Below the pieces are notes generated by a model, which saw nothing but the letters and a program-made list of their open reading frames with translations, was not told where the DNA came from and did no database searches. DNA of 64,000 nt from Capsicum annuum (Eukaryota; Streptophyta; Magnoliopsida; Solanales; Solanaceae), in assembly GCF_002878395.1 (NCBI RefSeq), contig NC_061119.1, positions 15,580,492-15,644,491 of the forward strand, in the 5' to 3' direction. The position numbers were made by a program, and so were the translations under genes. Shown here piece by piece: positions 22,035 to 34,685 of this stretch; position 1 is the first letter of the stretch, and each line of letters begins with the position of its first letter.

Positions 22035-22356
22035 AATATGAAAAATAATTGATAATCAATTTTATGCAACAAAACAAATGATTTTGTTGACAAAATTTAA
22101 GTTTTACCAACAATGTAAATATTTTTGGCAACAAAAAAAGTATATTGTTGCCAAATTAATTATAATTTAAATTAATTATTTTGCCCATAATATATGGCAA
22201 CAAGATTAGATTATTTGCCAACAAGAAATAACTTGTGACTAAAGGTTTTATGTTGTATCCACAATTAAATGAGGTTGTTGTTGTTTCTTGATATTTGCCA
22301 ACAATATTATTTTTGTTGTAAAAATATTGTTGCCAATTATATATTTTCTTGTAGTG
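22035..22356. repeat. Right TIR and subterminal repeats of the CACTA element
   Basis: GGCAACAA/TTGTTGCC words cluster at about 22122, 22143, 22196, 22217, 22300 and 22327, ending in TTTCTTGTAGTG. They mirror the left end in reverse orientation. Confidence 0.87.
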
Positions 22357-22637
22357 CCATAATGATTTTTCTTTTTTTTTTTTTTTGGTCAAGCAATCCA
22401 ACATTTTCTTTATTCATATACCCAACACTATTACCTTCAATGCTCCATCAATATACAAAACAAAATAAAGTATAACAAACATGAAAACAGAGTAACCAAT
22501 AGACCCAAGCATTGTCGCCCAATTGCATCTCCCTACACTTCACTCTCAATAACAATTATTGCTAGTATATCTTCTATCCACTTTTTGTCTCTAAATATCT
22601 TCTTCTATTTCATATCTCTGTAATCTTGCATTTACAC

Positions 22638-24883
22638 TGTCATGATCCGAGGTTACCCCTTAACCGCATCAACAATGCTTACGGTCATAAGTTACCACAA
22701 GCTAACCCATAAGCTAGTACCTACTGTGAGCACTAAATATAATGGTACTGATATAACAAATACGGAAGATAAGCTGATAAACTACTAAAAAAAAATAAAA
22801 ATGCATAATACTGTCGTGTCTGAGATAACGAATAAAAGCTGAAAATAACTGACTGGTTGTCTAACTGTTTGTCTGAAAAGCCTCTCACTGACTGAGGAGT
22901 TGATGGGATAAGCCCTCATCTAACTCTATCTAACTGAATATAAAGGACTACTGAAATAACTGGAATAAGTAATCATGTCCTCAATGGATGAGGACTCACC
23001 ACTACTGTTGTCGGGTACGCTAAGCTGTCTAGGAACGGCCGAAAAATTGAGCGTTCAAACCTATGTTATAAGACAACATAGCGCAAAGAAAAGTATGCGA
23101 TCAGTACTTTGAATGTATTGGTATATGAGATGAGGTTTGGCTTAAACGCATGGGGTACTGTGAAAATAAGATAAGGATTAACTGAGCAACATGAAATAAC
23201 TGAGCACGAATGCATGAAAACTATAAATCTGAGAATACAAGACCAAGCATATACATATTTCTAAAATAATATGTAAATTGAATACTAAAATCTGTATAAT
23301 TGAATATCTTTAAATCTATATACTTTGGTTAAGCAAACCTAAACTGAATTTATACTGAATACTATACTGAGACTGTGGGATATATTATATAACCGACATG
23401 TCCTAATATTAGCTAATTGGGGGTCTGACTAGTAACTCCAGTTGGAAGGGTATCAGTACCGTGCCATGGGTACCAATACTGGTTGACAATGTAGATTCCA
23501 CAAGGCTGATGTCCCGTACGACTAGGGAGTCAGTCCTAACTGGCAGGTGACCCTAAGATAATGTCAGCCCTAAACTAGTGGGTGACATCTCATAATCCTA
23601 CACTAGCTACGTAGTTCTGGAACTTAAGGATTGCTATTAAGGACCCAGTCCTAGCTAACAGGTGAGCCCCCATCCCTAGGTTCGCTCGGTGCTACATCGT
23701 TCTCCCAACTGAACTGACATTGGTACTGAACTGGATATTATTTCTAATAGTTCTAATCTTAATCATAATAACTAAATAAGTAGGATATTCATAGTTTAAC
23801 TGAATCATACATGAAAATCTGAAAATCATATAAAACACGTAGGTATCGGGTAGTCATAACCCACCAGCATTGAGTAATCATTAAAACACGATATTTAAAA
23901 TTAAACTGTAATATTGAATCATGGTTCAACTCAAAACACAAGAATTTTACTAAGCATGTGGAAATCATGAACTTGTACATGAGGTATTTTAAACATGAGA
24001 ATTCAACAACATGAAGTTCACTTGGCTAAGACATGGGAAGCTGAAATTCATAGCATGAGGAATTCAAATCTTGCATGAAATCATACATGGGCTGAATTGC
24101 ATTTAAATTGCCATGAAAACATGAATTAAATCCATATTAAGCAATATAAAATGCAATAATGATAGAAAAATCCGTTCTTTAATTGAAAAGAGGGTTTTTG
24201 GGCCCCATGGGCGAAAAGAACCCATAGATGAACATCCCACAAACCTTAAGATTTTAACTTGAAAGGAAAAGTGATATTCTTGATGATTTCTTGAAGGTTC
24301 TTGAACTTGGGGAACTTGAATTATTGATTTCTTAGGGGAAAAGGAACTAAATTTGTGTTATTGGGGAAACAAAGAGTGTTTTCTTGAGAGAGATTTGGAG
24401 AAAAAGGCAAATAATGCCCTAATTAATGTCCCAATTCATGTTATGGACAATTGAAGATGAGGGAAAAAAAGACCCAATTGCCCCTCAACCATTTAAATAA
24501 AAAAACTGGACACAGCAATGTCGCTGCGAAGCGGTCTAACCATGGTTGTTGAATTCTCTCATCGTGATGCAGTAAATATGAGTTTGGGACTATTGCCACG
24601 CCGCGGCCGTATCGTGGTTACCCACTATTTTCATGATCTAAACATGCTTCAAACCTTGTTAAAAAATCTAAAACTTCTCCGATACATACTTCTTACCTAC
24701 CTGAATATGACTTAAATCTAAAACCAAAGTCTCGAGGTCGGAAAGACCAAATTAAAAATCTTCAAAGTTTAGGGGTCTTGAAAATGACTAAGTCCTCAAC
24801 ACTTAGTGAAATTTTTAGGCCTTAATCCCCTTATGCATGTAACTAAAAGCTGAATCAAACTAAGAATAGTACGGGGTATTAGA
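22638..24883 (-). mobile_element. Solo LTR of a Del/Tekay-type element
   Basis: The 2,246-bp block runs TGTCATGATCC to GGGGTATTAGA on the plus strand and is flanked on both sides by a perfect TACAC (22633-22637 and 24884-24888). It shares wording in the same order with the LTR at 59718-61891, for example GCTTACGGTCATAAG / GCTTATGGTCCCATG near the left end and GGGTTCGCTCGGTGCTA-type text (23680, 60738), so the orientation is minus. There are no internal retroelement genes, so it arose by LTR-LTR recombination. Confidence 0.93.
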
Positions 24884-25798
24884 TACACTCTATTTGGATC
24901 CGCCTATAAATCATTTAATTCCACACTGATTCATTGTAATTCTTCCATGTATAGTTGATAGTTGCAACTGTAATTACCCATAAAAACGTCCTGCTCACCT
25001 TACCTTTGTCCCTTCTCTTAATTCTCATCCACAAACCTTGCAACATTTAATTCCTAATTGTTATTTGGAGCCATTGTATTATCCTTGTCAGGCAAATTTG
25101 AGAGAAATCACATTGAAAAAATAGATGATCAATATCTTTATTTATTCTTCTAAAAAGTGCATAAGTCTCATTCATGATCAATTTCATCTTCTCTAGTCTA
25201 TTATTTGTCAACAACCTTTGATGCATTATTTACCATCAAATAAATTGGTGTTTTGATATGCTGCCTACATTCCATACCCCCCTCAAATGTGGCCAGGTCA
25301 CTCCAAGTCCTCTTCTCCATGCATAGCCACTCAGTATTGTATATGTCCTGTTCATTTTCAGCCAACCATTCAACACATAACCTGCTGTAAACATCTATTT
25401 AACATCACAAATCTTCTTTCAAAACCAACACAAATCTTTAGGTGCAGCAAATTGCCAACAGTTTGATTTCTTATGGTACACATGACTGACTCATCACACC
25501 CATAAATTATCTTCTTTGCTAGCTATATGACAAACATACTTATCCATTGTCACTTCATTCCAGGTAACACCCTCAGTTATGCCCAAACCACCTTCAATCT
25601 TTAGTCTCCATACCAAGTCCCAGGCTGCCAGTAGAGCTTTGGTTGTATGTATTTTTCCATCCCATAGAAAGTTTTGACATATTCATCTAAATTGCTCTAT
25701 AACACTCTTTGGCAATATAATTATAAATGACCAATAGGAATGCACATATAAAAGAACAAAATTTACCAATTGAGTGCATATGAAAGATTCTTTGAGCC

Positions 25799-26740
25799 CT
25801 AAGTATTTACCCTACTTGTCATCTTGTCTACCAATACTTCACAATCCATGGTAGATAATTTCTTTGTAGAGATTAGAATTCCTCGAAATCGAAATGGGAG
25901 TTTTCCTCTTTTATACCTTGTTATTTCACATATATTCTCTAAATCTACCTTAGTCATATTTGCAGAATAGAAGCTAGACTTATCCACATTAGTACTCAGT
26001 CCAGTTGCTAAAGAGAAGGTTCGAAGAGCCTGGAGCATAAGTATTACAGAATTTAGCTCATCTTTGCTAAAAATAAGTATGTCATCAACAATGCATAAGT
26101 GGTTTAGTCACATACCTTTGCACCTTTTATGAAAATCAAACCATTAGCCTAGAAAAATACTTCATGTAAATTACGAATAGCAAAGGGAAAATTGGGTCCC
26201 CTTCCCTCAACCCCCTTGCATCCTTAATACTTTCATACACACCACCATTCAGCGCAATGCAAAATTGACCCATTTATAAATTTATAAGGAAAATTTAGAT
26301 TACTCAGCATCTATTCAATAAAACCCACTAAATAGAGTCATAGGCCTTTTTCAAGTCAATTTTGATCTAGCAGCTTTTGGTAGTATTTTTTTGGTTATAT
26401 AGCCTTACTAAATCTTGGCAAATCAAAATGTTTTGGGCAATTATTCCCCTCTTCACAAAAGCACTCTAAGTTTTTGAAATTATGTTAGGTAACACTAGTT
26501 TTAGCGTTATGCACAAAATCTTTGAGATCACTTTGTCGATTGTATTGCAACAGGAGATGGGTATATAATCCCCAACTGAATTTACATGTGAGCTCTTGGG
26601 GATAAGAGTAATTATTGTGCAGTTTCTACTTCTTAACATCCTAGTGGTCTTGAAAAACTCCAGCATGACTATAGTCAGATCAGTAACATCCCAAGCATCT
26701 TTAAAAAATTTACTCCTATAACTATCAAGCCACAAAGCCT
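25799..26740 (-). pseudogene. L1-type LINE reverse transcriptase, broken
   Basis: Pieces on the minus strand: RNCTIITLIPKSSHVNSVGD with ISCCNTIDKVISKILC at 26640-26500 (RT fingers); CIVDDILIFSKDELNSVILM near 26095-26040, where motif C reads IVDD in place of FADD; and LATGLSTNVDKSSFYSANMT, then LPFRFRGILISTKKLSTMDC at 26005-25830, the conserved thumb-side segment of plant L1 elements. Confidence 0.87.
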
Positions 26741-27518
26741 TATCCCCATAAATTTCCCATAGAGCCTTTATTACCTCTTTGGCTGTGAACTCCTACTACA
26801 ATATTGCTCTATGATTCTTAGATACAAGTGTTCCGTGCTGAATAATTATACTATTTACATAAGTTTTGTTATCTGTTTAGCACCTAGTAGCTTATCATGG
26901 AAATTAGTAAAAGTTCAGACATCCTTATCTTTGATTGAGAATATCTTATTGTTATTCCTCCTAACTTTCAGGAAGATGTGATAGAACACTGTATTAAGGT
27001 CCTTTTCTCTCAACCACTTGATCTTGCATTTTTGTTGTAAAAATTTGTCACTAGCCCTTTTCTATTCTTCAAATTGTTAGGTTAATTTAGTCTTTTCATC
27101 TCTAAACAACACATTTTTTTTATCCTTCTATAATTTATCTTGGAACTTCCATAGATTCTCCTTTGCCTTTTCAGCTCTGCGTTTAACTTCACTAAATCTT
27201 TCTCTGTTCAACTTTCTTAAGACACCTTTTAACCAATTCAGTTTCTCAATAACCTGGTACAACATGCTACCCACTATTTTTTGTCTCTATCTCCCTTCCA
27301 CTCTTTTCTTGAAATCTCTGGCAATACTCCATGTATTAAAGTATTTAAATTGTTTGTATGGAGGTCAAGTATCCTCCTACCACTTAAGAATTGTAGGATA
27401 GTAGTCATATAGATCCTCACTAAATAAATGTACTTTAGACGTAGATAGTTGAATTTGACACTTAGAATTGACTAGCACTCTTTCAAGTCGACTAAGAACT
27501 CTTGGCTCGCTTTGTTGC

Positions 27519-28045
27519 TTATTCGTCTAGGTACAATAGGCATCTGACGATTTCAGATCCTCTAACCCACATGTAGTAATACATACTATAAATTCCCACC
27601 TCAGTAGCTGTGACTATTCCCCACACCCTCTCCTCCTTATGCAAAACATAATTATAATCACCCATGACAGCCCAAGGCCTCTGAAAAAAGCTGTGAATAC
27701 GAACTATGCCCTCCCATAAGGATCTTTGTAAACCTTTATCATTATATCCATACAAATAAGTAATACTCTTTTTCTGAGAGTCCCTTTATGTTGAACTTTA
27801 TAGTGAATCAACTGCTTTATTATCATATAAATATTTACATCAAACACCATTGTCTTCCATACTATCCATATACTTCCAGCAAGGTTCACGAACAAGTTGG
27901 TTGTGAAAGACCACCTCTTACAAAGATTAAGAGCTGCTCTAGGATTTTTGTCTCTCTTAATAATTATCTCTAGGAGGCCAAATAGGCTGGCTTTAGAGTT
28001 GTGTAGGAAAAACTTCAGTACCCTTTGCTTATCAACCCTATTCAA
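27519..28045 (-). pseudogene. L1-type LINE apurinic endonuclease, broken
   Basis: The 27519-27755 frame holds LWEGIVRIHSFFQRPWAVMG followed by DYNYVLHKEER, the GD-x-N signature of the LINE endonuclease. The preceding frame (27704-28045) holds VDKQRVLKFFLHNSKASLFG and LLEIIIKRDKNPRAALN, its N-terminal end with the conserved Glu (LLEI). The two frames overlap and are offset, marking a frameshift. Confidence 0.82.
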
Positions 28046-28379
28046 CCCCCAGTGTTCCAGAACCCTATTTTATCTATTAGGAATGTGGATTTCCCCACCC
28101 TTTACATTTCCAGGGCCTGTACCTTACCTTTCCACAAAACTTGATCCATTTGTAGAATCCTTATACTTTTCATCTGGTAGCTTATCAAAAGAATTACTTG
28201 TCTGTACCTATGTATTATGAACCATCTGATTCAAGGATTGAGATTTTTGTCCCCCAAGATTACTATTTCCTTTCCTATACATTTGTGGGCTTCTCTATTC
28301 TCCTCTATTAGCTTCAATCCACCCATTAATTTGCACAGTGTTAGTAGTCTGCTGGTTCTCTTTTATATTACCCTTCTTC

Positions 28380-29185
28380 TGTAATCCCGTGTCTTCCCGT
28401 TGTTTTTTCCAGCACTCGTCCACCTTATGGACAAAGTTCTTGCATTGTTGACATTACATGGGTTTCCACACGTACTCCACCCTTTGTTCCACAATCACCC
28501 TTAATTCATTTTCAAACATAATCCTACTAGGATATTTTTTGTTGATAGGATCTTTAACTAGGATCCTTGAATATGTCAACCTTTCTTTTTTCGAGGCAAC
28601 TTTATCCGCCTTTAGAGGGTTACCCACTAAGCTTGAAATCTTTGTTAATGCATTCCACCCCCAATACTTAATATCCAATCTGAATAGCCTCACCCAGATA
28701 GAAATTTTCTCCATATTCTCCTTTTAACATCAATATTAGCCTTCTATGATTTAACCACAACAGGTTTCCTATCAAACATTTAGACCCCTTCCTCTAACAC
28801 CTTCCCCGATCCTCCATCTGATGGAATCAAACTAGCAATACACCCCTGTAAACTTGTGCTATATTCTCAATACCTCTATTTTTCCATATTCTATTAAAGT
28901 ATCCTTCCATGAATATTTATGGTGGATTCAAACCCATAACATAGCATATAACTACAGACGACCAGCATTGTACCTCCTCATATACATCTTCCTTTGTAAT
29001 ATTCATAGTTGATTTGTGCTTTCCATCACTCACAAGGTCAAACCCCTCAATTATTCCTATATTGCCTATAATTTTGCTCCACGACAGCCTATCTTTGTCA
29101 TGAGAATTTAGTTTTTTTTTGTTTTTTCCCCTATTTCAATTTCTTCTTCAACTACATCAACCCATTTAGCTTTCCCAGAACTCAT
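28380..29185 (-). pseudogene. L1-type LINE ORF1 (gag-like, zinc knuckle)
   Basis: The start at 29185 gives MSSGKAKWVDVVEEEIEIGE and meets a stop after about 25 codons. The open piece at 28454-28714 reads MEKISIWVRLFRLDIKYWGW, NALTKISSLVGNPLKADKVA and EQRVEYVWKPM, the DUF4283-like RNA-binding domain of plant L1 ORF1. A Cys-rich segment (CKNFVHKVDECW) follows near 28420, the remains of a CCHC knuckle. Confidence 0.85.
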
Positions 29186-29390
29186 CACGGCTTATGGTGA
29201 GTTATTCCCACTTGAATTTGGTGTTACCTCATTTTGCCCCTTCGAGATTTACGACAACTCTGAAGGGAGAATTCCTTAAAATACATTCACATTACTCATC
29301 TTCTTTAAGTCCCCCAAATGAGGGATCCCTTTTTGCCGTCCTACCTTGCTTGTCTCACCGCGCGAGATGTGCTTACCTCTCCATCCTGTT

Positions 29391-29800
29391 ATGATTCGGA
29401 CAAAATAACCAAACCACAAGTAAAAGAAAATAAGAACAACACATAGATTTATGTGGAGACCTTTGCAAGAAAAATCATGGGCAGAGGTAAAAGAGGTTTC
29501 ACTATAATAGAGAGAGAGTACAATTTGAAGAAGGTTGAATTTTCTTAATAATGAAAATAACCCACTAAATCGCACTTATATAGTACGTGCATACAAATAG
29601 GTCCTAGGCTACTACCCTACACTACCACCACAGACCCCATTAAAAATCACAAATACGGATCGCACCGCGAAACTTTCACGGCCAAATCAATAAAATTCGG
29701 ATCATAACTCTTAACACCTCCAACTTTCATTTTCCTCACCATTCAGCTTTCACTGAGAGAAACTATCATCTAGAGAGATAAGAGTTCTTATCCATAATGA
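29391..29800 (+). repeat. Unclassified dispersed-repeat-like sequence
   Basis: Starts TTATGATTCGGAC and contains GGTTTCACTATAATAGAGAG near 29495 and CGGATCGCACCGCGAAACTTTCACGG near 29655, text that resembles a common Solanaceae non-coding repeat often found in transcripts. No partner copy exists in the window, so the family and limits are uncertain. Confidence 0.35.
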
Positions 29801-31302
29801 TCTCTTATCTATAATAATGTAAATTGAAAGAAAATCAATCACAATAGTCGAGTAACTCTTCAAGTGACATGTGAGGAACAAAGTAATACACTAATAACTT
29901 TAAGGAAGGTATAATTCTTTCGAATTCTAAGAAAAAACATGATTTAACAACATGATGCATCATCTATAAAACAAACACATCTCACTTAAAACTAAAAATA
30001 TCAACTAATAACGCAAGTTAAATAGCTATTCCACAATTATAATGGCTCATATTTAAAACAAAAAAATAATAATAAAACTTTGAAAACAACTATGCCAAAC
30101 GTATAGGGCTCAATGATAATTTTTTAAAAAATAAAACTGATAATATAACTTTGAAGTTAATCTAGTTATCGAATCATACCGAAGAAGAACCAAGGTATGG
30201 CTATTTGACTAATAGCATTCTCGTTGTTTAATGCATGTCATGTGGAAGGTTTATGACCCTCTTACATAAATATATATAGAGAGAGAGATTAACTTTACAA
30301 AGGCATTAAATCTCTTGTAGAAAACCGATTTGAGAGAGCTTGCAATTGTTACATGACACATATTATGAATTCAAATAGATAAACATTATATTTCCTGAAA
30401 AGATAAATTGAAATGAACCACAATATATCATGAATCGACGCCCTTCGAGGGTAGGTTTTTCTTGAAGTCCTATGTGGTTATATGCACACCCATCATGGGT
30501 GCGTTAGCATTTCAAAGACATCTTGAATTTGGAAACACACACCCAAAGTGCCCATCCATCATGGTTGGGCTAATTTTTTAAAAAATAAAAAAAAAGATGA
30601 AGTGAAATAAAATAAATCTATTACACAAATGTAACATAGAACGACTAATCCATTTTTAATGAGAGAAAATACTAATATAATCTGTAGAAAAAACTTGCTT
30701 TTGAGTATAAATTGACCATACCCATTCGACTAACAAAGAAAATAATATGAAAAACAATTAATAAGGTTTATATTTTTGAATAGGTTTTGGGATTTGTAAT
30801 GGAAGGACAATTATATAGAAGTGGGTGAATGATGGGAGGGAAGATAAAGTGTACATGCGAAGTTGAACTAGTTCACTACACATATCATAATTATAGTGGC
30901 CTAATAAAACGAGTAGTGGCAATCATTTATTATTTGTATTAGTAAATGTTAATTATGTGAAACTGAAATAGCATGGCTCAAGAATCATGATTGGAAAATG
31001 GTAGTTCATTTTGTCTTAAGTAAGGTGACTTCTCTTTTTTTTTTAAAAAAAAAAACAATCATTGTAGATAAATCTTCAAAAAATATAGAATATTAAGGAA
31101 AAATAAATTTTTTAAAAAATGATAAATACTGATGATAGTCTTAGAGGAACACTACATCAGCAACCTTCTATGCTTCCCTTATATATTCTACTATATTAGA
31201 AGAGACAGTGCACCAGGGGAAACAGACATGTCTCCGTCGACATATTTGTTTGATTGAAGGGAAACATGATAATTTTAGTTTAAAATAGAGTGATCTAATT
31301 AG
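29801..31302. other. AT-rich DNA without supported genes
   Basis: Contains a short GA microsatellite after TATATATATA (30268-30288), three small palindromes at 30440-30578 and homopolymer T/A tracts (31033-31054). No frame is convincing on either strand. Confidence 0.55.
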
Positions 31303-31307
31303 CTAAA

Positions 31308-32057
31308 TGATATGAGTACGACCTCATAGATGGATATATTTTTGAGCTTGTTGAACTCAATCGAGAAGGTGCACACGTTAAGTATGATGGAGGCTCCAAA
31401 ACCATCAATAATGGGCACTACATAGGTGCTTAATGTTCACTTGGTCATTAAAGGGCATTTTTGTGTTTTCACCTTTTATTTGAGATATAATATAAATAGA
31501 ATATTTTAGGTCTTTTGCTACTTAGTTGAATATTTTTGAGACTTGTAGCATTGTAACACTTTAGTCTTCTCTTAGAAGCTCCAAACCAAAACTAGGGCTA
31601 GGCAAGTGAAGATTCACTTGTGTTTGCTTATTGGCTTGAAACGTTGGTGTTTAGAGGAGGTAAAGGCCCTCTTGTGTCAACGTAGAGTTAGGTTTGTGTC
31701 GCGGATAGTGTTAAAAGTCCAAGAGTGTAATAATTCTTGGGTTCTTAAGATTGTCCCTTTATTTGGTCTAACTATTTATCTTGTATCTTGGTGAATCCGT
31801 TGGTTCCTTGTTGTTGTTAATGTACCTATAAATTTCTTGTTGATCTAATCTTGTTGTTTATGTGTTGACAAAGTGAAGTCGCGTGGGGTATCTTTGATTC
31901 ACCATAGTCCTAGTAATCTTGTATTCTCTGTCTACTTTGTTTAATATTGTTGTTGTTGTCTTGAAAACATAGAGAAGCCGAGTGGGGACTTTGATTCTCT
32001 ATTGTTGTTGATCTAGTAGATATCTTGAATCCGTGTTTTGTGTTTGATCTTGTATCA
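31308..32057 (+). repeat. 5' LTR of element B
   Basis: 750 bp, TGATATGAGTACG to CTTGTATCA. A TATA box (TATAAATAG, 31491-31499) sits about 185 bp in, followed by the likely transcript start and a leader rich in TTGTTGTTG words. The terminal TGATA..TATCA pentamers are perfect inverted repeats. Confidence 0.93.
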
Positions 32058-32059
32058 TT

Positions 32060-32070
32060 TGGTATCAGAG
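32060..32070 (+). promoter_or_regulatory. Primer-binding site, initiator tRNA-Met type (element B)
   Basis: TGGTATCAGAG begins three bases after the 5' LTR ends and is complementary to the 3' end of initiator tRNA-Met. Confidence 0.93.
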
Positions 32071-33261
32071 AATGAATTGATCTTGTTCCTACAAGATCCA
32101 ATCTTAGGTTAGCTTAGAAAAATAATTAAAAAAAGTGATCTTGTTCTTGTTCTTGGAAGAATTTGGAATTTGTTGTTGTCTTGGCCTAAAACTTGTTTGT
32201 GTCTAGATCTAGTATATTTTTGTTTGTCTAGTATGTTTCTTGTGTTGGTTTCTTTCTCACTAACACGAAAGGCGTCTAGATCTAAATTTGAGCTTATAAT
32301 ATTGACTAACGTTATGGTGACTTGAAGATGGCTGTATATTGTGCCTTGTTGTTGACAATTGGCGGTGTTGTGTTGTGTTCTTGAATAAGTTGTTATTATG
32401 TTCTTGAACATTATTGTGGTGTTCAACTTGTTCTTCATCTATTCTTACAACTTAAGACAACAAAAAGTGTAAAAAAGATCCAAAAAGTTGTAAGACAAAA
32501 GTTATAAAGTTATTTGTGAGAAGACTTGCACACATCACTTCTTAGACTTGACATCAACTTTTCCAACTACTATCCTTAAATCAAGGAGTCTTGTTTGGTG
32601 GAACTAGTATAAGTCAAGATTATCTTTTGATATTAAACTTACAAAGGACTCAAATACTTGTATTTTTTCCATCCAAAACCAATTATTCTCCAATTCTAAA
32701 TTGTATGAAAGTTGAAGATTCAAATTTGTGAATAAATTGTGTGGGCCCGAGACAAATTGCTGGCGGCCATATCACCACTTGCTACTATTCACGTCAATAA
32801 TTAAGCTCCAATTTGAAGTTTCTAGTTTCTAATTGTTTATTCTTGGTTTCATTAGTTGATCCTAAAACTAATTAACAAACTAGTAAATTCCTACTAGATT
32901 GTCAATTAGTCCTTTGAATCCATTGTTCATGTCTCCGTTTCTTTTGTTCTTTTGTCATTTTTATAATCTTAGTGCTTCTTTGTTCAAGTTCGTACATTAC
33001 TTACTTGATTCGTCCAACAAAAAATCCATTATAACTAAGGAGTAGACTTACTCTTTAACTCACCATAACTACAAGCCGACTTGCAAACATTTGTGACATC
33101 AAGTGTGAGGCCACAACGTGAGTGAGAGAATAGTCAGGTTGTTTGAACTAACATGTGTTTTGTTTTGTAGGTTTGGTATTGTATTGTTTTGTGTGACATA
33201 GTGGACTGATTTGGTGACTTGTTGGACTGTAACTTGAATGATTAATTTCGATACCATCACA

Positions 33262-34685
33262 ATGGAACCCAAGGCTTCAAATGCTCAAACAATGGATAGT
33301 AATGCGATCAATCTCATTTTGGCTCACCTTGAAATTATGTCCCGAGATATAGCTAGGTTGAATGTGGGTCTTGAGAAACTAGATACGGATGTGGCATCAA
33401 TGAGTGGGAGTTAGAGCGTGTGAAAAGTCAAAGGAGTTGACCATCCACCCCTAAAAATATTTCCCCGACCACTACTCCCGAGGCCTTGTACCAAATGTTC
33501 CATCCACCGAGACAACCATCCAATGTCACAAGACAAACTCTATTATACTCCATCACCCGAGACCATGAGATACCAATCCAACCACCACTTCACCAAGTCT
33601 AACAAGAAGGAATTGGAAACCAAATGCCACCCTACAACCTTAGCCCTCCAAACTAAACTCTACTTGACCAAAGACCTTATTATCCACCAAATCCAAACCC
33701 GCAACTACAAGCTCTACTTAACCAAAATTAACCTATCCAACATGAGAGGTATGAGCCGTTTGATGATGGTTACATGAAGGGGGAAGAGGAACAGGGTAGA
33801 CATGTTGATCCAAGGGAGTTTCATGGCCTAGAAGGAAGAGTTGGTCATTGGAACCAATAAGGGAACCAAAATCGTGAAGTAGGACTAAATATCATCAAAA
33901 TGGGGCTTCCAATCTTTAAGGGTAAGAGTGATCTTAAAGAGTTTCTTGCATGGGAATCCGCATGTGAGGGGGTCTTCCAAGTCAATGATCTTACCGAGGA
34001 GAAGAAGAGTTGCTACATGATTCCTCACTTTGAGGGTTATGCTACTACATAATGGGAGTATGTTAAACATTTTGGTAATGTTTTGGTAGAGGGGCAGCCC
34101 CCTTCTTGGTTTTGGCTAAGGTACCTCATGAGACAAAGGTACCTACCCGAAAGATATTATCAAGAGCTCCTTTCCAAGTTGTATAAATTGAGGCAAGGAA
34201 ACAAAAGCGTCGTGGCTTACTACGATTTGTTTCAACAACTCATCTTGAAACTTGATCATAGAGGGGAAAAAGTGAGTTATGATATCATCTGATTCAAGGT
34301 GGGGTTGAATAGAGACATTGCTTCATGTTTGACACTTCATAAGTTCGACACCCTTGATTCCATCTTCCAAGTCGCATTGGAAATTGAAAGAGAGTTGTGG
34401 GAGAAATTGCGGTCCAAGTTCAAAGTCTAATCATCCTTGGGTTGGCACCATGACAAGAATGATTCATTCAAAGCGGAGAAACCTGAGGCCAAGGCTACCC
34501 AAGCTGAGAATAAGGCTCACCAAAGGCACCCTCCAAGAAATGAAGTTAAACCGCATTCCTTTCCTAATTCTAAGGACTTTCAATATTTAAAATGCCAAGG
34601 TTGGGGGCACAAGGCTAGTGAGTGTCCGAATAAGAGAAATATGATTATAAGGGAGGGGAAATTATATTTTCTTGGGAAGAGGTAG
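33262..34685 (+). pseudogene. Element B gag
   Basis: ATG at 33262 opens MEPKASNAQTMDSNAINLIL and AHLEIMSRDIARLNVG, then stops after about 50 codons. After a Pro/Gln-rich stretch with frame changes come GLPIFKGKSDLKEFLAWESA near 33903, MRQRYLPERYYQELLSKLYK with LRQGNKSVVAYYDLF (34120-34240), typical of the capsid region of plant gypsy elements, and a zinc knuckle YLKCQGWGHKASEC near 34586, where the first Cys has become Tyr. At least three stops or frameshifts are present. Confidence 0.85.

Larger units (their letters stand above)
15509..22356 (-). mobile_element. CACTA (En/Spm-type) transposon carrying captured gene fragments
   Basis: The 6,848-bp element begins CACTACAAGAAA (15509) and ends with the inverse, TTTCTTGTAGTG (22356). 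The three bases CCA flank both sides (15506-15508 and 22357-22359), the target duplication size of this superfamily. Both ends carry subterminal copies of TTGTTGCCAA/TTGGCAACAA and shorter GCAACAA words. No TNP2-type transposase catalytic core is visible, so it would depend on enzymes supplied in trans. Its interior has same-strand fragments resembling a coiled-coil gene, a BT1-type transporter, a reticulon and a PPR gene, plus an inserted RTE LINE. Confidence 0.93.
22363..29390 (-). mobile_element. L1-type LINE, split by a solo LTR
   Basis: Minus-strand order: 5' leader 29390-29186, ORF1 from 29185, ORF2 endonuclease, reverse transcriptase, 3' region, and an A-rich tail seen as a T run at 22371-22387. 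A solo LTR (22638-24883) divides the 3' region. Possible target duplication is short and imperfect: TAATGATT next to the tail (22360-22367) and TTATGATT at 29391-29398. All frames are broken by stops, so this is an old copy. Confidence 0.8.

Noticed and set aside
33523..33777. Plus-strand Tyr/Thr/Pro-rich frame in element B
   Set aside because: Frame-shifted translation of the Pro/Gln-rich part of gag.
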